The position numbers and the translations under genes were made by a program. From Croceibacterium atlanticum (GTDB lineage Bacteria; Pseudomonadota; Alphaproteobacteria; Sphingomonadales; Sphingomonadaceae), in NCBI RefSeq assembly GCF_001008165.2, contig NZ_CP011452.2:1488001-1552000 (forward strand): 64,000 nucleotides of DNA. The letters run 5' to 3'. Under the pieces are notes generated by a model. The model was given only the letters and a program-made list of their open reading frames with translations, did no database searches and was not told the DNA's origin. Below, one piece after another: positions 44,311 to 53,171 of the stretch; position 1 is the stretch's first letter; the number at the start of each line of letters is the position of its first letter.

Positions 44311-44799
44311 CTATTCGCCTTCGTCGCCCACCGGCTTGCTCTGCAACTGGACGTAATTCTGCAGGCCCATCCGCTCGATCTGGTCGAATTGCTTTTCGAG
44401 GAAGTCGACATGCTCTTCCTCGCTTTCGAGGATGTCCTCGAACAATTCGCGGCTGACATAATCACGCACGCTTTCGCAATATTCGATCGCATCGCGCAGC
44501 AGGGGGATGGCTTCCATTTCCAGGGCCAGATCGGCCTTCAGGATTTCTTCCACCGTCTCACCGACTTTCAAACGGTTGATGGCCTGAAAATTCGGTAGCC
44601 CGTCGAGAAACAACACCCGGTCCGCCAACGCGTCGGCGTGCTTCATCTCGTCGATTGATTCTTCGCGTTCCTTCGCCGCGAGTCGCGACACGCCCCAATT
44701 GTCCAGCACGCGGTAATGCAGCCAGTACTGGTTGATGGCGGTCAGTTCGTTCGTGAGTGCCTGATTCAGGAACTCGATGACCTTTTCGTCGCCCTTCAT
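44311..44799 (-). CDS. bfr: Bacterioferritin
   Basis: A 162-residue haem-containing ferritin that stores iron as a 24-mer. Di-iron ligands E18, E51, H54, E94, E126 and H129 are visible in the expected helices, and M52 (haem ligand) is present in DEMKHAD. Together they match the bacterioferritin ferroxidase site. The C-terminal tail is short and polar. The ferredoxin-like regulator bfd lies upstream on the same strand after 131 bases, the usual partner that releases iron from Bfr. Confidence 0.96.
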   Translation of the reverse strand: MKGDEKVIEFLNQALTNELTAINQYWLHYRVLDNWGVSRLAAKEREESIDEMKHADALADRVLFLDGLPNFQAINRLKVGETVEEILKADLALEMEAIPLLRDAIEYCESVRDYVSRELFEDILESEEEHVDFLEKQFDQIERMGLQNYVQLQSKPVGDEGE

Positions 44800-44931
44800 G
44801 ATGTTCTGTTCTCCGCCTTCGCTATGCGCGCATTTGCGACGCGGCGGGCGCCCAATGCAAGGGCACGATCATATTTTCAGGGGCGAAACTGGCAGAAAAG
44901 CGCGCTGCTGCGAATGCAAAGCAGCATAGGA

Positions 44932-45126
44932 TCAGGCTGCGGCGAGCGCCATGACCAGCGATGTTTCCCGTTCTTCATTCAGGATATCTTCGGCATCGTC
45001 CAGACACTGGCGGCATTGCGGCCGTTTGCCCAATGTTTCGTACACCCTGTCCGCGTCACCATCCGTGGCGCGCGCGGCGCGGCGTAATTCGCATTCCCGG
45101 ATTGCATTGCAGATGCAGACATACAT
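44932..45126 (-). CDS. bfd: Bacterioferritin-associated ferredoxin
   Basis: A 64-residue [2Fe-2S] protein that reduces and mobilises iron from bacterioferritin. The cluster ligands C4, C6, C38 and C41 (YVCICNAIRE and PQCRQCLDD) match the Bfd family. The start at 45126 is chosen because AGAGGAG lies 10 bases upstream; an ATG at 45180 would add a non-conserved stretch. The product is followed by bfr on the same strand. Typical regulation is by iron; no clear Fur or RirA box is recognised in the 60 bases upstream. Confidence 0.93.
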   Translation of the reverse strand: MYVCICNAIRECELRRAARATDGDADRVYETLGKRPQCRQCLDDAEDILNEERETSLVMALAAA

Positions 45127-45186
45127 GTCGGCGAATCTCCTCTGAGGGAGATTGTTAATGCGAACAGGTTGCAATATCAAGCCCGT

Positions 45187-46479
45187 TCAACGCTTGATAT
45201 TGAAAAGCCTTCCATAAGTCAGGCAGCGCCACAGCCATTCCAACGGGCCATAGCGGAAGCGGGCCAGCCACGGCCTGGACCAGCCCAGCATCAGCACCCA
45301 GCCCAGCAGCACGACCGGCAGCAGGGCCAGCCGGTGCAGTTCGCCATAAAGCCCCCCTGCCCAGCCCTGGAAGATCAGCATCATCACCAGCGATGTGCCG
45401 ATATAATTGCTGAAGGCCATCCGGCCCGCGGCAATGAAGCGTGCACCCAGCCAGCCGCGCGATGCCGCATCTGCTGCCAGCACCAGCAAGGCAGCCAGCC
45501 CCAGGATCATCGCCAGACGCGGCAAGGCCGATGGGCCATTGAAAACAAACTGGGTCAGGAATGGCGGAAAATTCTGCGCCAGCGCCATCCAGCCAAGCGC
45601 GGCGGAAACCCCTGCCCCGCCGATAAAGCCGATCCAGCCCCAGCGCTTCATCTTCGCCCGGCCCGCCGCCGCTTCAAAGAAACCCAGCCGGAACAGGGCC
45701 ATTCCGATCAGCATCAGCGGAATGGTTTCAACCAGGGCGATCAGCAGCATCTGCAGCAAATCCGTGCCCTGTTCGGTCACGCGAAAACTGACCACTGCCG
45801 GATAGCTGCCGCCCTGCATCACTTCACGTTCTGCCGAGGCGTCCCTGATCTGCTTGTCCCATTCATCCGACATTTGCGTCCAGGCTTCACCGGCTTCGGC
45901 CCGCGCTTCGGGCATGGCTTCCAGCGCGGCCTGCGTCCCCAGCGCGCCGGTCAGCAACAGTGATCCCAGCAGGTACCAGGCTATGCCAACCTTCAACTGC
46001 GTCTTCGCCGTCCAATGCAGCATCGACAGGGCGATGAAGCCGGAAACCGCATAGAGGACAAGAATATCGCCCACGAATATCAGGAAATAGTGGATCAGGC
46101 CGAAGATCAGCAGGAATATAAGCCGCCGCAGCTGCAATCGCCGCGATCCGCCGCGCGACCATGCCCGCTCCACGAACATATACATGCCCGCGCCGAACAG
46201 CAGCGTGAACAATCCACGGAACTTGCCATCCACGAACACGAACTGGAACAGCCAGACCCAGCCATCCGCCGGCTGTTCCCCGCCCGGCATCGCACCGGGC
46301 CATGAATAGACCAGCATGGGATGGGCGAAAGCCGTGATGTTGGCGAAGAGAATGCCCAGCACCGCCACTCCGCGCAGGAAATCGAGCGAGACGATCCGAT
46401 CGGTGCCGGAAACCGGCTGATCCGGCGCCGCGCCATGGCCAGCTTCATGCGCCAGCCCGCTGGATTCATTGATATTCAT
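45187..46479 (-). CDS. DUF418 family integral membrane protein
   Basis: A 430-residue inner-membrane protein with about eight to ten hydrophobic segments. The opening RIVSLDFLRGVAVLGILFANI and the C-terminal DUF418 block (GRMAFSNYIGTSLVMMLIF to GPLEWLWRCLTYG) identify the YeiB/DUF418 family, a group related to acyltransferase-3 proteins but without known activity. It lies between the SEL1/SPOR gene (31 bases upstream) and bfd (60 bases downstream) on the minus strand, so it may share a transcript with one or both, without obvious functional relation to iron storage. Confidence 0.88.
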   Translation of the reverse strand: MNINESSGLAHEAGHGAAPDQPVSGTDRIVSLDFLRGVAVLGILFANITAFAHPMLVYSWPGAMPGGEQPADGWVWLFQFVFVDGKFRGLFTLLFGAGMYMFVERAWSRGGSRRLQLRRLIFLLIFGLIHYFLIFVGDILVLYAVSGFIALSMLHWTAKTQLKVGIAWYLLGSLLLTGALGTQAALEAMPEARAEAGEAWTQMSDEWDKQIRDASAEREVMQGGSYPAVVSFRVTEQGTDLLQMLLIALVETIPLMLIGMALFRLGFFEAAAGRAKMKRWGWIGFIGGAGVSAALGWMALAQNFPPFLTQFVFNGPSALPRLAMILGLAALLVLAADAASRGWLGARFIAAGRMAFSNYIGTSLVMMLIFQGWAGGLYGELHRLALLPVVLLGWVLMLGWSRPWLARFRYGPLEWLWRCLTYGRLFNIKR

Positions 46480-46510
46480 GCCCGTCCCCCTCGGGCCGTA
46501 TTATGCCGCA

Positions 46511-47659
46511 TCAAGGGCGCGTAACAAGACAATCCTGACCGGACTTCTTCAGGGCCCGGCACGCGGCATTGGCATCCGCCTGACTGGGATAGCCTGTGGC
46601 CAGAAGCCGCGTCACCCGCCCGCTCGGCACCAGCTCCTTGCGCGCGCCGGCCAGTTCGGCACGGCCGCTCAGCTTCGTCCACAGGCGGTCGGCATTGCCG
46701 GAAACCGAAAAGGCGCCCAACTGCACCGCCCAGGGGGCAGAGCCGCGCTCCGCCTTCGCTGGCCTGCTTGCCACTGCGGGTGCCGTTTCGCTGCGTGCTT
46801 CGGCCCGCTGGCGGACTGGCGGGGAACTGGCGGGCGCCTCGCCCCGGGCATAGGTCGCGCCAGCTTCGACCGGGCTGTTCGTGCCCGTTGCACTACGCGC
46901 TTCTTCTATCGCCGCGCGGGCCGCCGCGACGGAGGGCGAAATTGCTGTGGTCGGGATCGGGCGGGGAACGCTCATGGATGAACTGGGTGCGGGCCGAGCA
47001 GCAGCGGCGGAGGAGGTAACGCCCGTATCGGCATCGCCGCCAAGATCCACAGCGGCGAATTGCCGCGCCTGTTCCGCCTCCGCCTCTCGCCGCATGTCCA
47101 CCGCAAGGCTGGCCGCCTGCTGGCGCTGCTGAAGGGGAATATACTGGTCCATCTGGGCCAGCGCCGGCGCGGCCTGTGGCAGGCCGGTGGAATTGGCCAA
47201 TGTCACCAGCGCATAGGCGCGAATCCAGTCACGGGGCACGATGTCACCGTTGAAATGGGCGATGCCCAGAAGATATTGGGATCGCGGATCGCCCCTGCGC
47301 GCTGCATCCTGCACATAAGGCAGGGCGGCCGTGCGCCTGCCGTCCTGGAACAGCATCAATCCATAGGTATCGGCAGCGCGGACATGGCCCAGCGCGGCCG
47401 CCCTGGCATATAATTGTTCCGCCCGGGCCGTATCCATCGGCACGCCGCGCCCCAGCCGATAGGCCTGGCCCAGATTGAACATCGCATCGGGATCGCCCGC
47501 TTCGGCGGGCCCTTCCCATTCGCGGACAGCCGCGGCGTAATCCCCGCGAGTCCATGCATCCACGCCATCCTTCACATCGGCCAGCGCCTGGCCGGGCATG
47601 AATGCGGACAGCATGGCGGCGATCGCCCAGATTGGCCTGGCTCTTCCCGATGCCTTCAT
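46511..47659 (-). CDS. Periplasmic SEL1-repeat / SPOR-domain protein
   Basis: A 382-residue exported protein. A signal peptide (IWAIAAMLSAFMPGQALA) is followed by SEL1-like helical repeats (about 30-165: AMFNLGQAYRLGRGVPMDTARAEQLYARAAALGH, then RSQYLLGIAHFNGD), an Ala/Pro/Ser-rich linker (about 205-300) and a C-terminal SPOR domain (about 305-382: WAVQLGAFSVSGNADRLWTKL to GYPSQADANAACRALKKSGQDCLV). SPOR domains bind septal glycan strands lacking stem peptides. The start at 47659 follows GAGGGC and gives the signal peptide; 47704 is a longer alternative. It is divergent from the parA-like gene, which is part of a group ending with a second SPOR protein. Confidence 0.85.
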   Translation of the reverse strand: MKASGRARPIWAIAAMLSAFMPGQALADVKDGVDAWTRGDYAAAVREWEGPAEAGDPDAMFNLGQAYRLGRGVPMDTARAEQLYARAAALGHVRAADTYGLMLFQDGRRTAALPYVQDAARRGDPRSQYLLGIAHFNGDIVPRDWIRAYALVTLANSTGLPQAAPALAQMDQYIPLQQRQQAASLAVDMRREAEAEQARQFAAVDLGGDADTGVTSSAAAARPAPSSSMSVPRPIPTTAISPSVAAARAAIEEARSATGTNSPVEAGATYARGEAPASSPPVRQRAEARSETAPAVASRPAKAERGSAPWAVQLGAFSVSGNADRLWTKLSGRAELAGARKELVPSGRVTRLLATGYPSQADANAACRALKKSGQDCLVTRP

Positions 47660-47888
47660 GCCTGCCCTCAATCGATGGATCCCAGTGGTTTCGCAGGCTG
47701 ACATAGTGAACGGGTCGTTAGCAAAAACTTTATAGCCCCGGCCGAATTACTGTCGCCAGGCCAAGTCTTTACACAACCATGCGCAACACGCCGCCCGTTA
47801 ACTCAAATTTTAGGGTGATCTGCGATCCCCGATTCAGGAATTGCCGGGCGTTCCATTCCTGCCCGGCCTGAAATCAGGGGAAACGGCC

Positions 47889-48605
47889 TTGCGGGTTTTG
47901 GCATTGGCATCTCAAAAAGGTGGCTCCGGCAAGACGACACTTTCGGGTCATCTGGCGGTACAGGCACAGCGTGCCGGCGCCGGCCCGGTCGTACTGATCG
48001 ATATCGATCCACAGGGCTCTCTGGCGGATTGGTGGAACGAGCGGGAGGCGGAATATCCCGCCTTCGCCCAGACCACCGTGGCCCGCCTTGCCAGCGATCT
48101 GGCGATTCTGCGCCAGCAGGGGTTCAAGCTGGCCGTAATCGATACGCCGCCGGCCATTACCATGGCGATCCAGTCGGTCATTTCCGTGGCCGAACTGATC
48201 GTGGTGCCGACGCGCCCCAGCCCGCACGATCTGCGCGCCGTGGGTGCGACGGTCGATCTGTGCGAGCGTGCGGGCAAGCCGCTGATCTTCGTGGTCAATG
48301 CCGCGACGCCCAAGGCGCGGATCACGTCCGAAGCAGCCGTGGCCCTTTCCCAGCACGGCACGGTTGCACCGATCACATTGCATCACCGCACCGATTTCGC
48401 CGCTTCCATGATTGACGGCCGCACGGTGATGGAAGTCGATCCCAATGGCCGCAGCGCGCAGGAAGTGGTCGGCCTGTGGAATTACGTGGCCGATCGGCTG
48501 GAACGGAATTTCCGCCGCACCGTGTTCGCTGCTCCCAACGGCATGCAGCAGGTTCCCGGCATTCATCGCGCGCAGGGCGGCTTCGGCCGCCGGGTTGCGC
48601 AGTAA
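47889..48605 (+). CDS. ParA/MinD-family partition ATPase (orphan type)
   Basis: A 238-residue deviant-Walker ATPase that binds DNA or membrane as an ATP dimer to position cargo. The deviant Walker A KGGSGKTT (K10 signature lysine, K15) follows LRVLALASQ. LIDIDPQGSLADW and AVIDTPP are the switch motifs. The TTG at 47889 is preferred as start because it places the Walker motif at the family-typical distance from the N-terminus and has AGGGGA about 8 bases upstream; the ATG at 47841 adds a non-conserved leader. No parB or parS-like repeat was found. The next gene (12 bases on) encodes a ribbon-helix-helix protein. Confidence 0.88.
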   Translation: MRVLALASQKGGSGKTTLSGHLAVQAQRAGAGPVVLIDIDPQGSLADWWNEREAEYPAFAQTTVARLASDLAILRQQGFKLAVIDTPPAITMAIQSVISVAELIVVPTRPSPHDLRAVGATVDLCERAGKPLIFVVNAATPKARITSEAAVALSQHGTVAPITLHHRTDFAASMIDGRTVMEVDPNGRSAQEVVGLWNYVADRLERNFRRTVFAAPNGMQQVPGIHRAQGGFGRRVAQ

Positions 48606-48617
48606 CAGGCGGACAGG

Positions 48618-49298
48618 ATGAACGATCCGAAACCCTTTGCTTCGCTTGGCGCGACATTGCTGGCCCGCAAGGGCGGTGCCCGCCCGGCCATGCGCCCACA
48701 ATTCGCGACCATGGGCGCGCTTGGCGTAGAAGGCGCAAAAGCGCTGTCGGCCGACGGTTCCAACCCCGATCTGGAAGATCTCGGCTGGAACGACATGGGC
48801 CATGAAGAGCATGAACGCCGCGAGGCGAATGTTCTGCCGCTAACCCCGTCCCCCAGCAATCCGCAGACCGAGGCCGAAGCGCGCGCCGACGATGAACTGG
48901 CCCGTGCCGAAGTTGCCCAGGCAGAAGCCGCGCCCGAACAACTGGCCCAGACAACACAGCCCGAGATTGCATCCTGGCAGAACAATAGCTGGGAAAGCGA
49001 AGTCTCGCCGGTTGCCGCGCCGCAGGAATCGCAGGAACAGGCCGCGATTGTGCAGCCGCTGCGCAAACAGGCAAAACCGAAGCGCAGCCAGCGCCGCCGT
49101 GCGATCGACCAGGGCCGCCGCGCCGCCTTTACCCTGCGCCTTGACGAACAGCGCCATCTCAAGCTGCGTCTTGCCAGCACGGTGCGCAATCGCAGCGCGC
49201 AGCAATTGGTAACGGAAGCACTCGATCGCTTCCTGGCTGAACTCCCCGAACTCGATGCCCTCGCCGCGCAGGTCAATCGCGGTTCCAGGAAAGCCTAA
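48618..49298 (+). CDS. Ribbon-helix-helix DNA-binding protein with disordered N-terminus, ParA partner candidate
   Basis: A 226-residue protein. Residues 1-165 are largely disordered: acidic and Ala/Gln/Glu-rich with conserved-looking MNDPKPFASLGATLLARKGGARPAMRPQ at the start. Residues about 167-212 resemble a ribbon-helix-helix fold: RRAAFTLRLD (strand), EQRHLKLRLASTVRN (helix A) and SAQQLVTEALDRFLAEL (helix B). RHH proteins often pair with ParA ATPases as centromere binders (as in ParG or omega systems). It lies 12 bases after the parA-like gene and 17 bases before the SPOR lipoprotein gene. I do not know a named family for it; the DNA-binding role is inferred. Confidence 0.72.
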   Translation: MNDPKPFASLGATLLARKGGARPAMRPQFATMGALGVEGAKALSADGSNPDLEDLGWNDMGHEEHERREANVLPLTPSPSNPQTEAEARADDELARAEVAQAEAAPEQLAQTTQPEIASWQNNSWESEVSPVAAPQESQEQAAIVQPLRKQAKPKRSQRRRAIDQGRRAAFTLRLDEQRHLKLRLASTVRNRSAQQLVTEALDRFLAELPELDALAAQVNRGSRKA

Positions 49299-49315
49299 TC
49301 AACGGAAGACAGGCC

Positions 49316-50701
49316 ATGCAGCGTAATTCCAGCACCAGCTTCGCGATGGGTCTTGCCCTTACCAGCGCAATGACCGGGGCACTCCTGGCCGGTTGCGCAA
49401 CCAGTGCAATGCCCGCGGCCAATGTGTCCGCCAGCAAGGCCGAAAACGCGCTGGCCAAAGGCAAGCATGACAAGGCGATCGACTATGCCGAGGCCTCCGT
49501 CATGGCTGAACCGCGCAATGCCGAATATCGCGCCATGCTGGGCAATGCCTATCTGGATGCGGGCCGATTTGCCTCCGCCGCGACATCTTTTGACGATGCG
49601 ATGCGGCTGGGGGACAATACCGCGCGCACCGCGCTCAGCCTCGCTCTAGCCCTTACGGGTGAAGGCAAGCATGGCGAGGCCGCTGCCCTGCTCAACGATT
49701 GGGAAGGCGAAATTCCCGTATCCGACCTGGGCCTGGCACTGACTATTGCCGGCCAGCCGGAACGCGGTATCCATCTGATGACCAACGCCATCCGTGGCGG
49801 CGAAAATACCGCCAAGATGCGCCAGAACCTGGCTTTCAGCTATGCGATGGCGGGCCGCTGGCGTGAAGCCCGCCTGATGGCATCGCAGGATGTCCCGGCG
49901 GACAAGGTGGGCGACAGGATGCAGGAATGGGCCCTGCTGTCCAATCCCAATGCCTGGCAGGCACGTGTGGCGAATTTGCTGGAAGTGCCCGCAGGTGTTG
50001 CCGATGGCGGCCAGCCAACCATGCTGGCGCTGATCGACAATCCGCAGGCAGAACAGCTTGCCGCGCAGGCCAGCGCGCTGGAAAACATCCCGGCTCAGGA
50101 CGAATTGCCGCCAGTGGAACTGGCCGCCATGCCGGAAGCCGAGGCGAAGGAACCCGCCGCCAAGATCGTCTCAATCGATCCCGACGTGAAACCGGAAGGG
50201 CCCGCAGCGCCCGCGCCGGCACCCGCCAAAAAGTTTGAATCGGCCTTTGCCGCCCCGGCGGCAGTGAAGCTGGATGCGGCCAGCTTTGCCGCGCCCGCCC
50301 CCACCTCGGCTAAGGCAGCCCAGCCCGCCCCGGCAAATATGGCGAAGGTTGCCGCGGTCGCCCCGGAGGCGCCCGCCAAGGCTGCCGCCCCGGCAAGAAT
50401 AAAGGCCGATGGCACGCATATGGTGCAATTGGGCAGCTTCTCCAGCGAACAGGGCGCGCGCCGTGCATGGGGCATCTATACCAAGCGCTACCCCGAACTG
50501 GCCGGCCACAAGATGATCATCAGCGAAGCCATGGTGAAGGGCAAACGCTATTGGCGCGTGGCCGCTGCCGGCTTCGGCCGGACGGATTCCCGTTCCATGT
50601 GCGGCACGGTGAAATCAAGGGGAGACGGTTGCTTCGCCTATGCCGCGGATCGATCCCTGCCCGGTTCGGTGGATGCGGGCGTGCGCATGGCGCGCCGCTG
50701 A
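49316..50701 (+). CDS. TPR and SPOR domain lipoprotein
   Basis: A 461-residue predicted lipoprotein. The lipobox is LLAGC (cysteine 27). TPR-like helices follow (about 40-215: NALAKGKHDKAIDYAEASVMAE, NAEYRAMLGNAYLDAGRFASAATSFDDAM), then an Ala/Pro/Lys-rich linker (about 240-360) and a C-terminal SPOR domain (about 365-445: THMVQLGSFSSEQGARRAWGIYTKRYPELAGHKMIISEAMVKGKRYWRVAAAGF). It should be anchored at the inner or outer membrane with its SPOR domain binding septal glycan. It ends the parA-RHH-SPOR run and is followed by a terminator. A second SPOR protein is encoded divergently at 46511. Confidence 0.87.
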   Translation: MQRNSSTSFAMGLALTSAMTGALLAGCATSAMPAANVSASKAENALAKGKHDKAIDYAEASVMAEPRNAEYRAMLGNAYLDAGRFASAATSFDDAMRLGDNTARTALSLALALTGEGKHGEAAALLNDWEGEIPVSDLGLALTIAGQPERGIHLMTNAIRGGENTAKMRQNLAFSYAMAGRWREARLMASQDVPADKVGDRMQEWALLSNPNAWQARVANLLEVPAGVADGGQPTMLALIDNPQAEQLAAQASALENIPAQDELPPVELAAMPEAEAKEPAAKIVSIDPDVKPEGPAAPAPAPAKKFESAFAAPAAVKLDAASFAAPAPTSAKAAQPAPANMAKVAAVAPEAPAKAAAPARIKADGTHMVQLGSFSSEQGARRAWGIYTKRYPELAGHKMIISEAMVKGKRYWRVAAAGFGRTDSRSMCGTVKSRGDGCFAYAADRSLPGSVDAGVRMARR

Positions 50702-50727
50702 AGCCGGTCACGAATTACAGGTCAATC

Positions 50728-50760
50728 CGGCCCCGTCGATCATTCGGCGGGGCCGTTTTC
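50728..50760 (+). terminator. Rho-independent terminator after the TPR/SPOR gene
   Basis: CGGCCCCG (50728-50735) pairs perfectly with CGGGGCCG (50748-50755) around a 12-base loop and is followed by TTTTCGTTT. Confidence 0.88.
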
Positions 50761-50777
50761 GTTTCTGTCGGCGGCGA

Positions 50778-52016
50778 TCAGTCTCCGGCAGCCACGCCGC
50801 CCTTCCACAAGGCCGTGACCCGGCCCTGCACCGGCTGGCCGTCAAACGGTGTATTCCCGGCAAAGGCGGCCATCCGGGCAGAATCCACCACCCATGGTTT
50901 TTCCGGATCGACGATTGCCAGATCCGCTTCCCAACCCTGGCGCAGGGCACCCGCTTCCACGCCCAGCAGGCGCGCCGGGTTGGCCGCCACCAGATCGAAG
51001 GCGCGCGCCATGTCGATCACCCCGTCGCGCACCAGCGTCAGCACCATGGCCAGCAGCGTTTCCGCCCCGGCCATGCCCGGTGCCGCATCGGCGAAGGGCA
51101 AGCGCTTGTCTTCCGGGCCGCGCGGATCGTGGCCGGATGAAACCACGTCGATCGTGCCATCGCCAATCGCTTCGATCACGGCCTGGCGGTCCGCCTCTTC
51201 CCGCAAGGGCGGCGAAAGCCGGGCAAAGGTGCGGAAATCCATCAGGGCCAGGTCAGACAGCATGAAATGCGCCGGGGTCACGCCCGCAGTCACCGCCACG
51301 CCGCGCGCCTTCGCTGCCCGCACGAGGGCGAGCGCCTCCCGCGTCGTAACCTGCCGCAGATGCAGCCTTGCATCGGCCAGTTCCGCCAATGCGATGTCAC
51401 GCGCCACGGCCAGCGCCTCCGCCTCTTTCGGCGCGCTGGGCAGGCCCAGCCGCGTGGCCATCTCGCTCGCCGTTGCAGCGGCTTTCCCGGCCAGGCCGCC
51501 ATCTTCCGCATGGCTGACCACCACCAGGTCCAGCATGGCGGCATAGCGCAGCAGGCGCAGCATTGCGCCGCTATCGCCTATCCATTGGCGGCCCGTGGCC
51601 ACGCCCTTGGCACCGGCTTCGCGCATCAGGGCGATTTCCGCCATCTGTTCGCCCTCCAGCCCCCTTGAGGCCGCGGCCAGCGGATGAACCCAGAAGTCGG
51701 GCTTTCCGCTCTGCGCCGCAAACCGGACCCGCGCCGGGTGATCCAGCACCGGGTTCTGGTCCGGCATCAGCGCCGCACGGGTGATCCCGCCGAAATGGAA
51801 GGCCGGCTTGTCTATCGCGAAAACGCCGAAATCGACGAGGCCCGGCGCCACCAGTTTCCCGGCGGCGTCCACCACTTCGTCATCTTCTGCCAGATCCACA
51901 TCGCCAATTGCCTGGATCCGCCCTTCGACACAGCGCACCGCGCCGGGTCGCAAACCTTCAGGCGTGACCAGCTGGCCGCCGGTAATGGTCAACGGGCGCA
52001 TCTGTTTCATGCCCAT
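50778..52016 (-). CDS. Dihydroorotase-like protein lacking metal ligands (PyrC', probable structural partner of PyrB)
   Basis: A 412-residue amidohydrolase-fold protein. The fold is clear ([30 protein letters not shown] at the C-terminal end), but the HxH metal motif expected after VD is G64-V65-F66. The later metal His is replaced (LHLRQVTT instead of HxxHVST), and the Asp of the TDHAPH motif is missing ([10 protein letters not shown]). One His (VSHAEDGG) remains. Such pseudo-dihydroorotases occur in Pseudomonas and relatives, where they are needed for assembly of a class A aspartate transcarbamoylase. The gene overlaps pyrB by 10 bases, the arrangement seen in those organisms. Catalytic dihydroorotase must be encoded elsewhere. 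Confidence 0.85.
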   Translation of the reverse strand: MGMKQMRPLTITGGQLVTPEGLRPGAVRCVEGRIQAIGDVDLAEDDEVVDAAGKLVAPGLVDFGVFAIDKPAFHFGGITRAALMPDQNPVLDHPARVRFAAQSGKPDFWVHPLAAASRGLEGEQMAEIALMREAGAKGVATGRQWIGDSGAMLRLLRYAAMLDLVVVSHAEDGGLAGKAAATASEMATRLGLPSAPKEAEALAVARDIALAELADARLHLRQVTTREALALVRAAKARGVAVTAGVTPAHFMLSDLALMDFRTFARLSPPLREEADRQAVIEAIGDGTIDVVSSGHDPRGPEDKRLPFADAAPGMAGAETLLAMVLTLVRDGVIDMARAFDLVAANPARLLGVEAGALRQGWEADLAIVDPEKPWVVDSARMAAFAGNTPFDGQPVQGRVTALWKGGVAAGD

Positions 52017-53038
52017 TCTCCTTCCGGCCCTGCGCCCCAGCCCTGCACGCCCCGCGCACGGCGCGTCAGCACATCGAGACAGGCCATCCGGATCGCCACG
52101 CCCATTTCCACCTGATCGGTGATTATCGATTGCGGCAGGTCAGCCACGTTGCTGTCAATTTCCACCCCGCGATTCATTGGTCCGGGATGCATGACGATGG
52201 CATCCGGCGCAGCGCGTTGCAGCCGCTCCAGCGTCAGCCCGAACAAATGGCGATATTCGCGCGGAGACGGGATGAACTGCCCGTCCATCCGTTCATTCTG
52301 GAGGCGCAGCATCATCACCACTTCCGCGCCGTCCAGCGCGGTGTCGAAATCGCTCAGCGGCTCAACGCCCATTTGTTCGATCCCGGCGGGCATCAGCGCG
52401 GGCGGTGCGCAAAGGCGAACCACGGCACCCAGCGCCTGCAGGCAGAGGATGTTCGACCGGGCGACCCGGCTATGCAGGATATCGCCGCAGATCGTGACTT
52501 TCAGACCGTTGAATTCCTGCCGCCCGCGTTCCCGCAATTTGTGGCGCAGGGCCAGCGCATCCAGCAGGGCCTGGGTCGGATGTTCATGCTGCCCATCCCC
52601 GGCATTCAGCACCGGGCAGGCCACCTTGTCCGCGATCAGCTGCACCGCGCCGGAACTGCCGTGGCGGATCACGATCGCATCGGCGCGCATCGCGTTCAGC
52701 GTCACCGCCGTATCGATCAGCGTTTCGCCCTTCTTCACGCTGGATTGCGCGGCATGCATGTTGACCACATCCGCGCCCAGCCGCTTGCCGGCGATTTCGA
52801 AGCTCAGCAGCGTGCGCGTCGAATTTTCGAAAAAGGCATTGATGATGGTGAGGCCGGCCAGCGCATCGGCATGTTTGGTAGGCCGCCGGTTCAGCGCCAC
52901 CCATTGTTCCGCCTCGTCCAGCAGATAGAGAATCTCGTGCGTTTCCAGCTGGCCGATACCCAGCAGGCTGCGGTGCGGAAAGGCTCTTGCACCCGCCGGA
53001 TAGCGGGAGCCTGCCTGGGGGATGTCTGATGCTGCCAT
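52007..53038 (-). CDS. pyrB: Aspartate carbamoyltransferase catalytic subunit
   Basis: PyrB condenses carbamoyl phosphate and aspartate in pyrimidine synthesis. The 343-residue protein shows the carbamoyl-phosphate loop [28 protein letters not shown], the HPTQALLD signature and [12 protein letters not shown] in the aspartate domain. The start at 53038 (MAASDIPQA) is chosen by homology-like position; upstream sequence is the divergent sppA 5' region. It overlaps the start of the dihydroorotase-like gene by 10 bases, implying coupled expression of a PyrB-PyrC' complex. A second residue change in the usual STRTR motif (STRTLLS) is seen in related alphaproteobacterial enzymes. Confidence 0.95.
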   Translation of the reverse strand: MAASDIPQAGSRYPAGARAFPHRSLLGIGQLETHEILYLLDEAEQWVALNRRPTKHADALAGLTIINAFFENSTRTLLSFEIAGKRLGADVVNMHAAQSSVKKGETLIDTAVTLNAMRADAIVIRHGSSGAVQLIADKVACPVLNAGDGQHEHPTQALLDALALRHKLRERGRQEFNGLKVTICGDILHSRVARSNILCLQALGAVVRLCAPPALMPAGIEQMGVEPLSDFDTALDGAEVVMMLRLQNERMDGQFIPSPREYRHLFGLTLERLQRAAPDAIVMHPGPMNRGVEIDSNVADLPQSIITDQVEMGVAIRMACLDVLTRRARGVQGWGAGPEGEWA

Positions 53039-53171
53039 TAAAGCCAAGCCCCTAATAGAGCGGTTTCGACTGCTCAAGGAGTTTTGGTGCCTGTTGCGCG
53101 CTTTCCGGTGGAACGCGGGCCAGCTTGCCCCTAGTCTGGGCAGACAGAAATTTTCCGGGGTCGAGGCATTT

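Noticed and set aside
47705-47888. parS/centromere-like iterons upstream of the parA-like gene
   Set aside because: Only a weak AACGGG/CCCGTT pair is present; no repeated motif.
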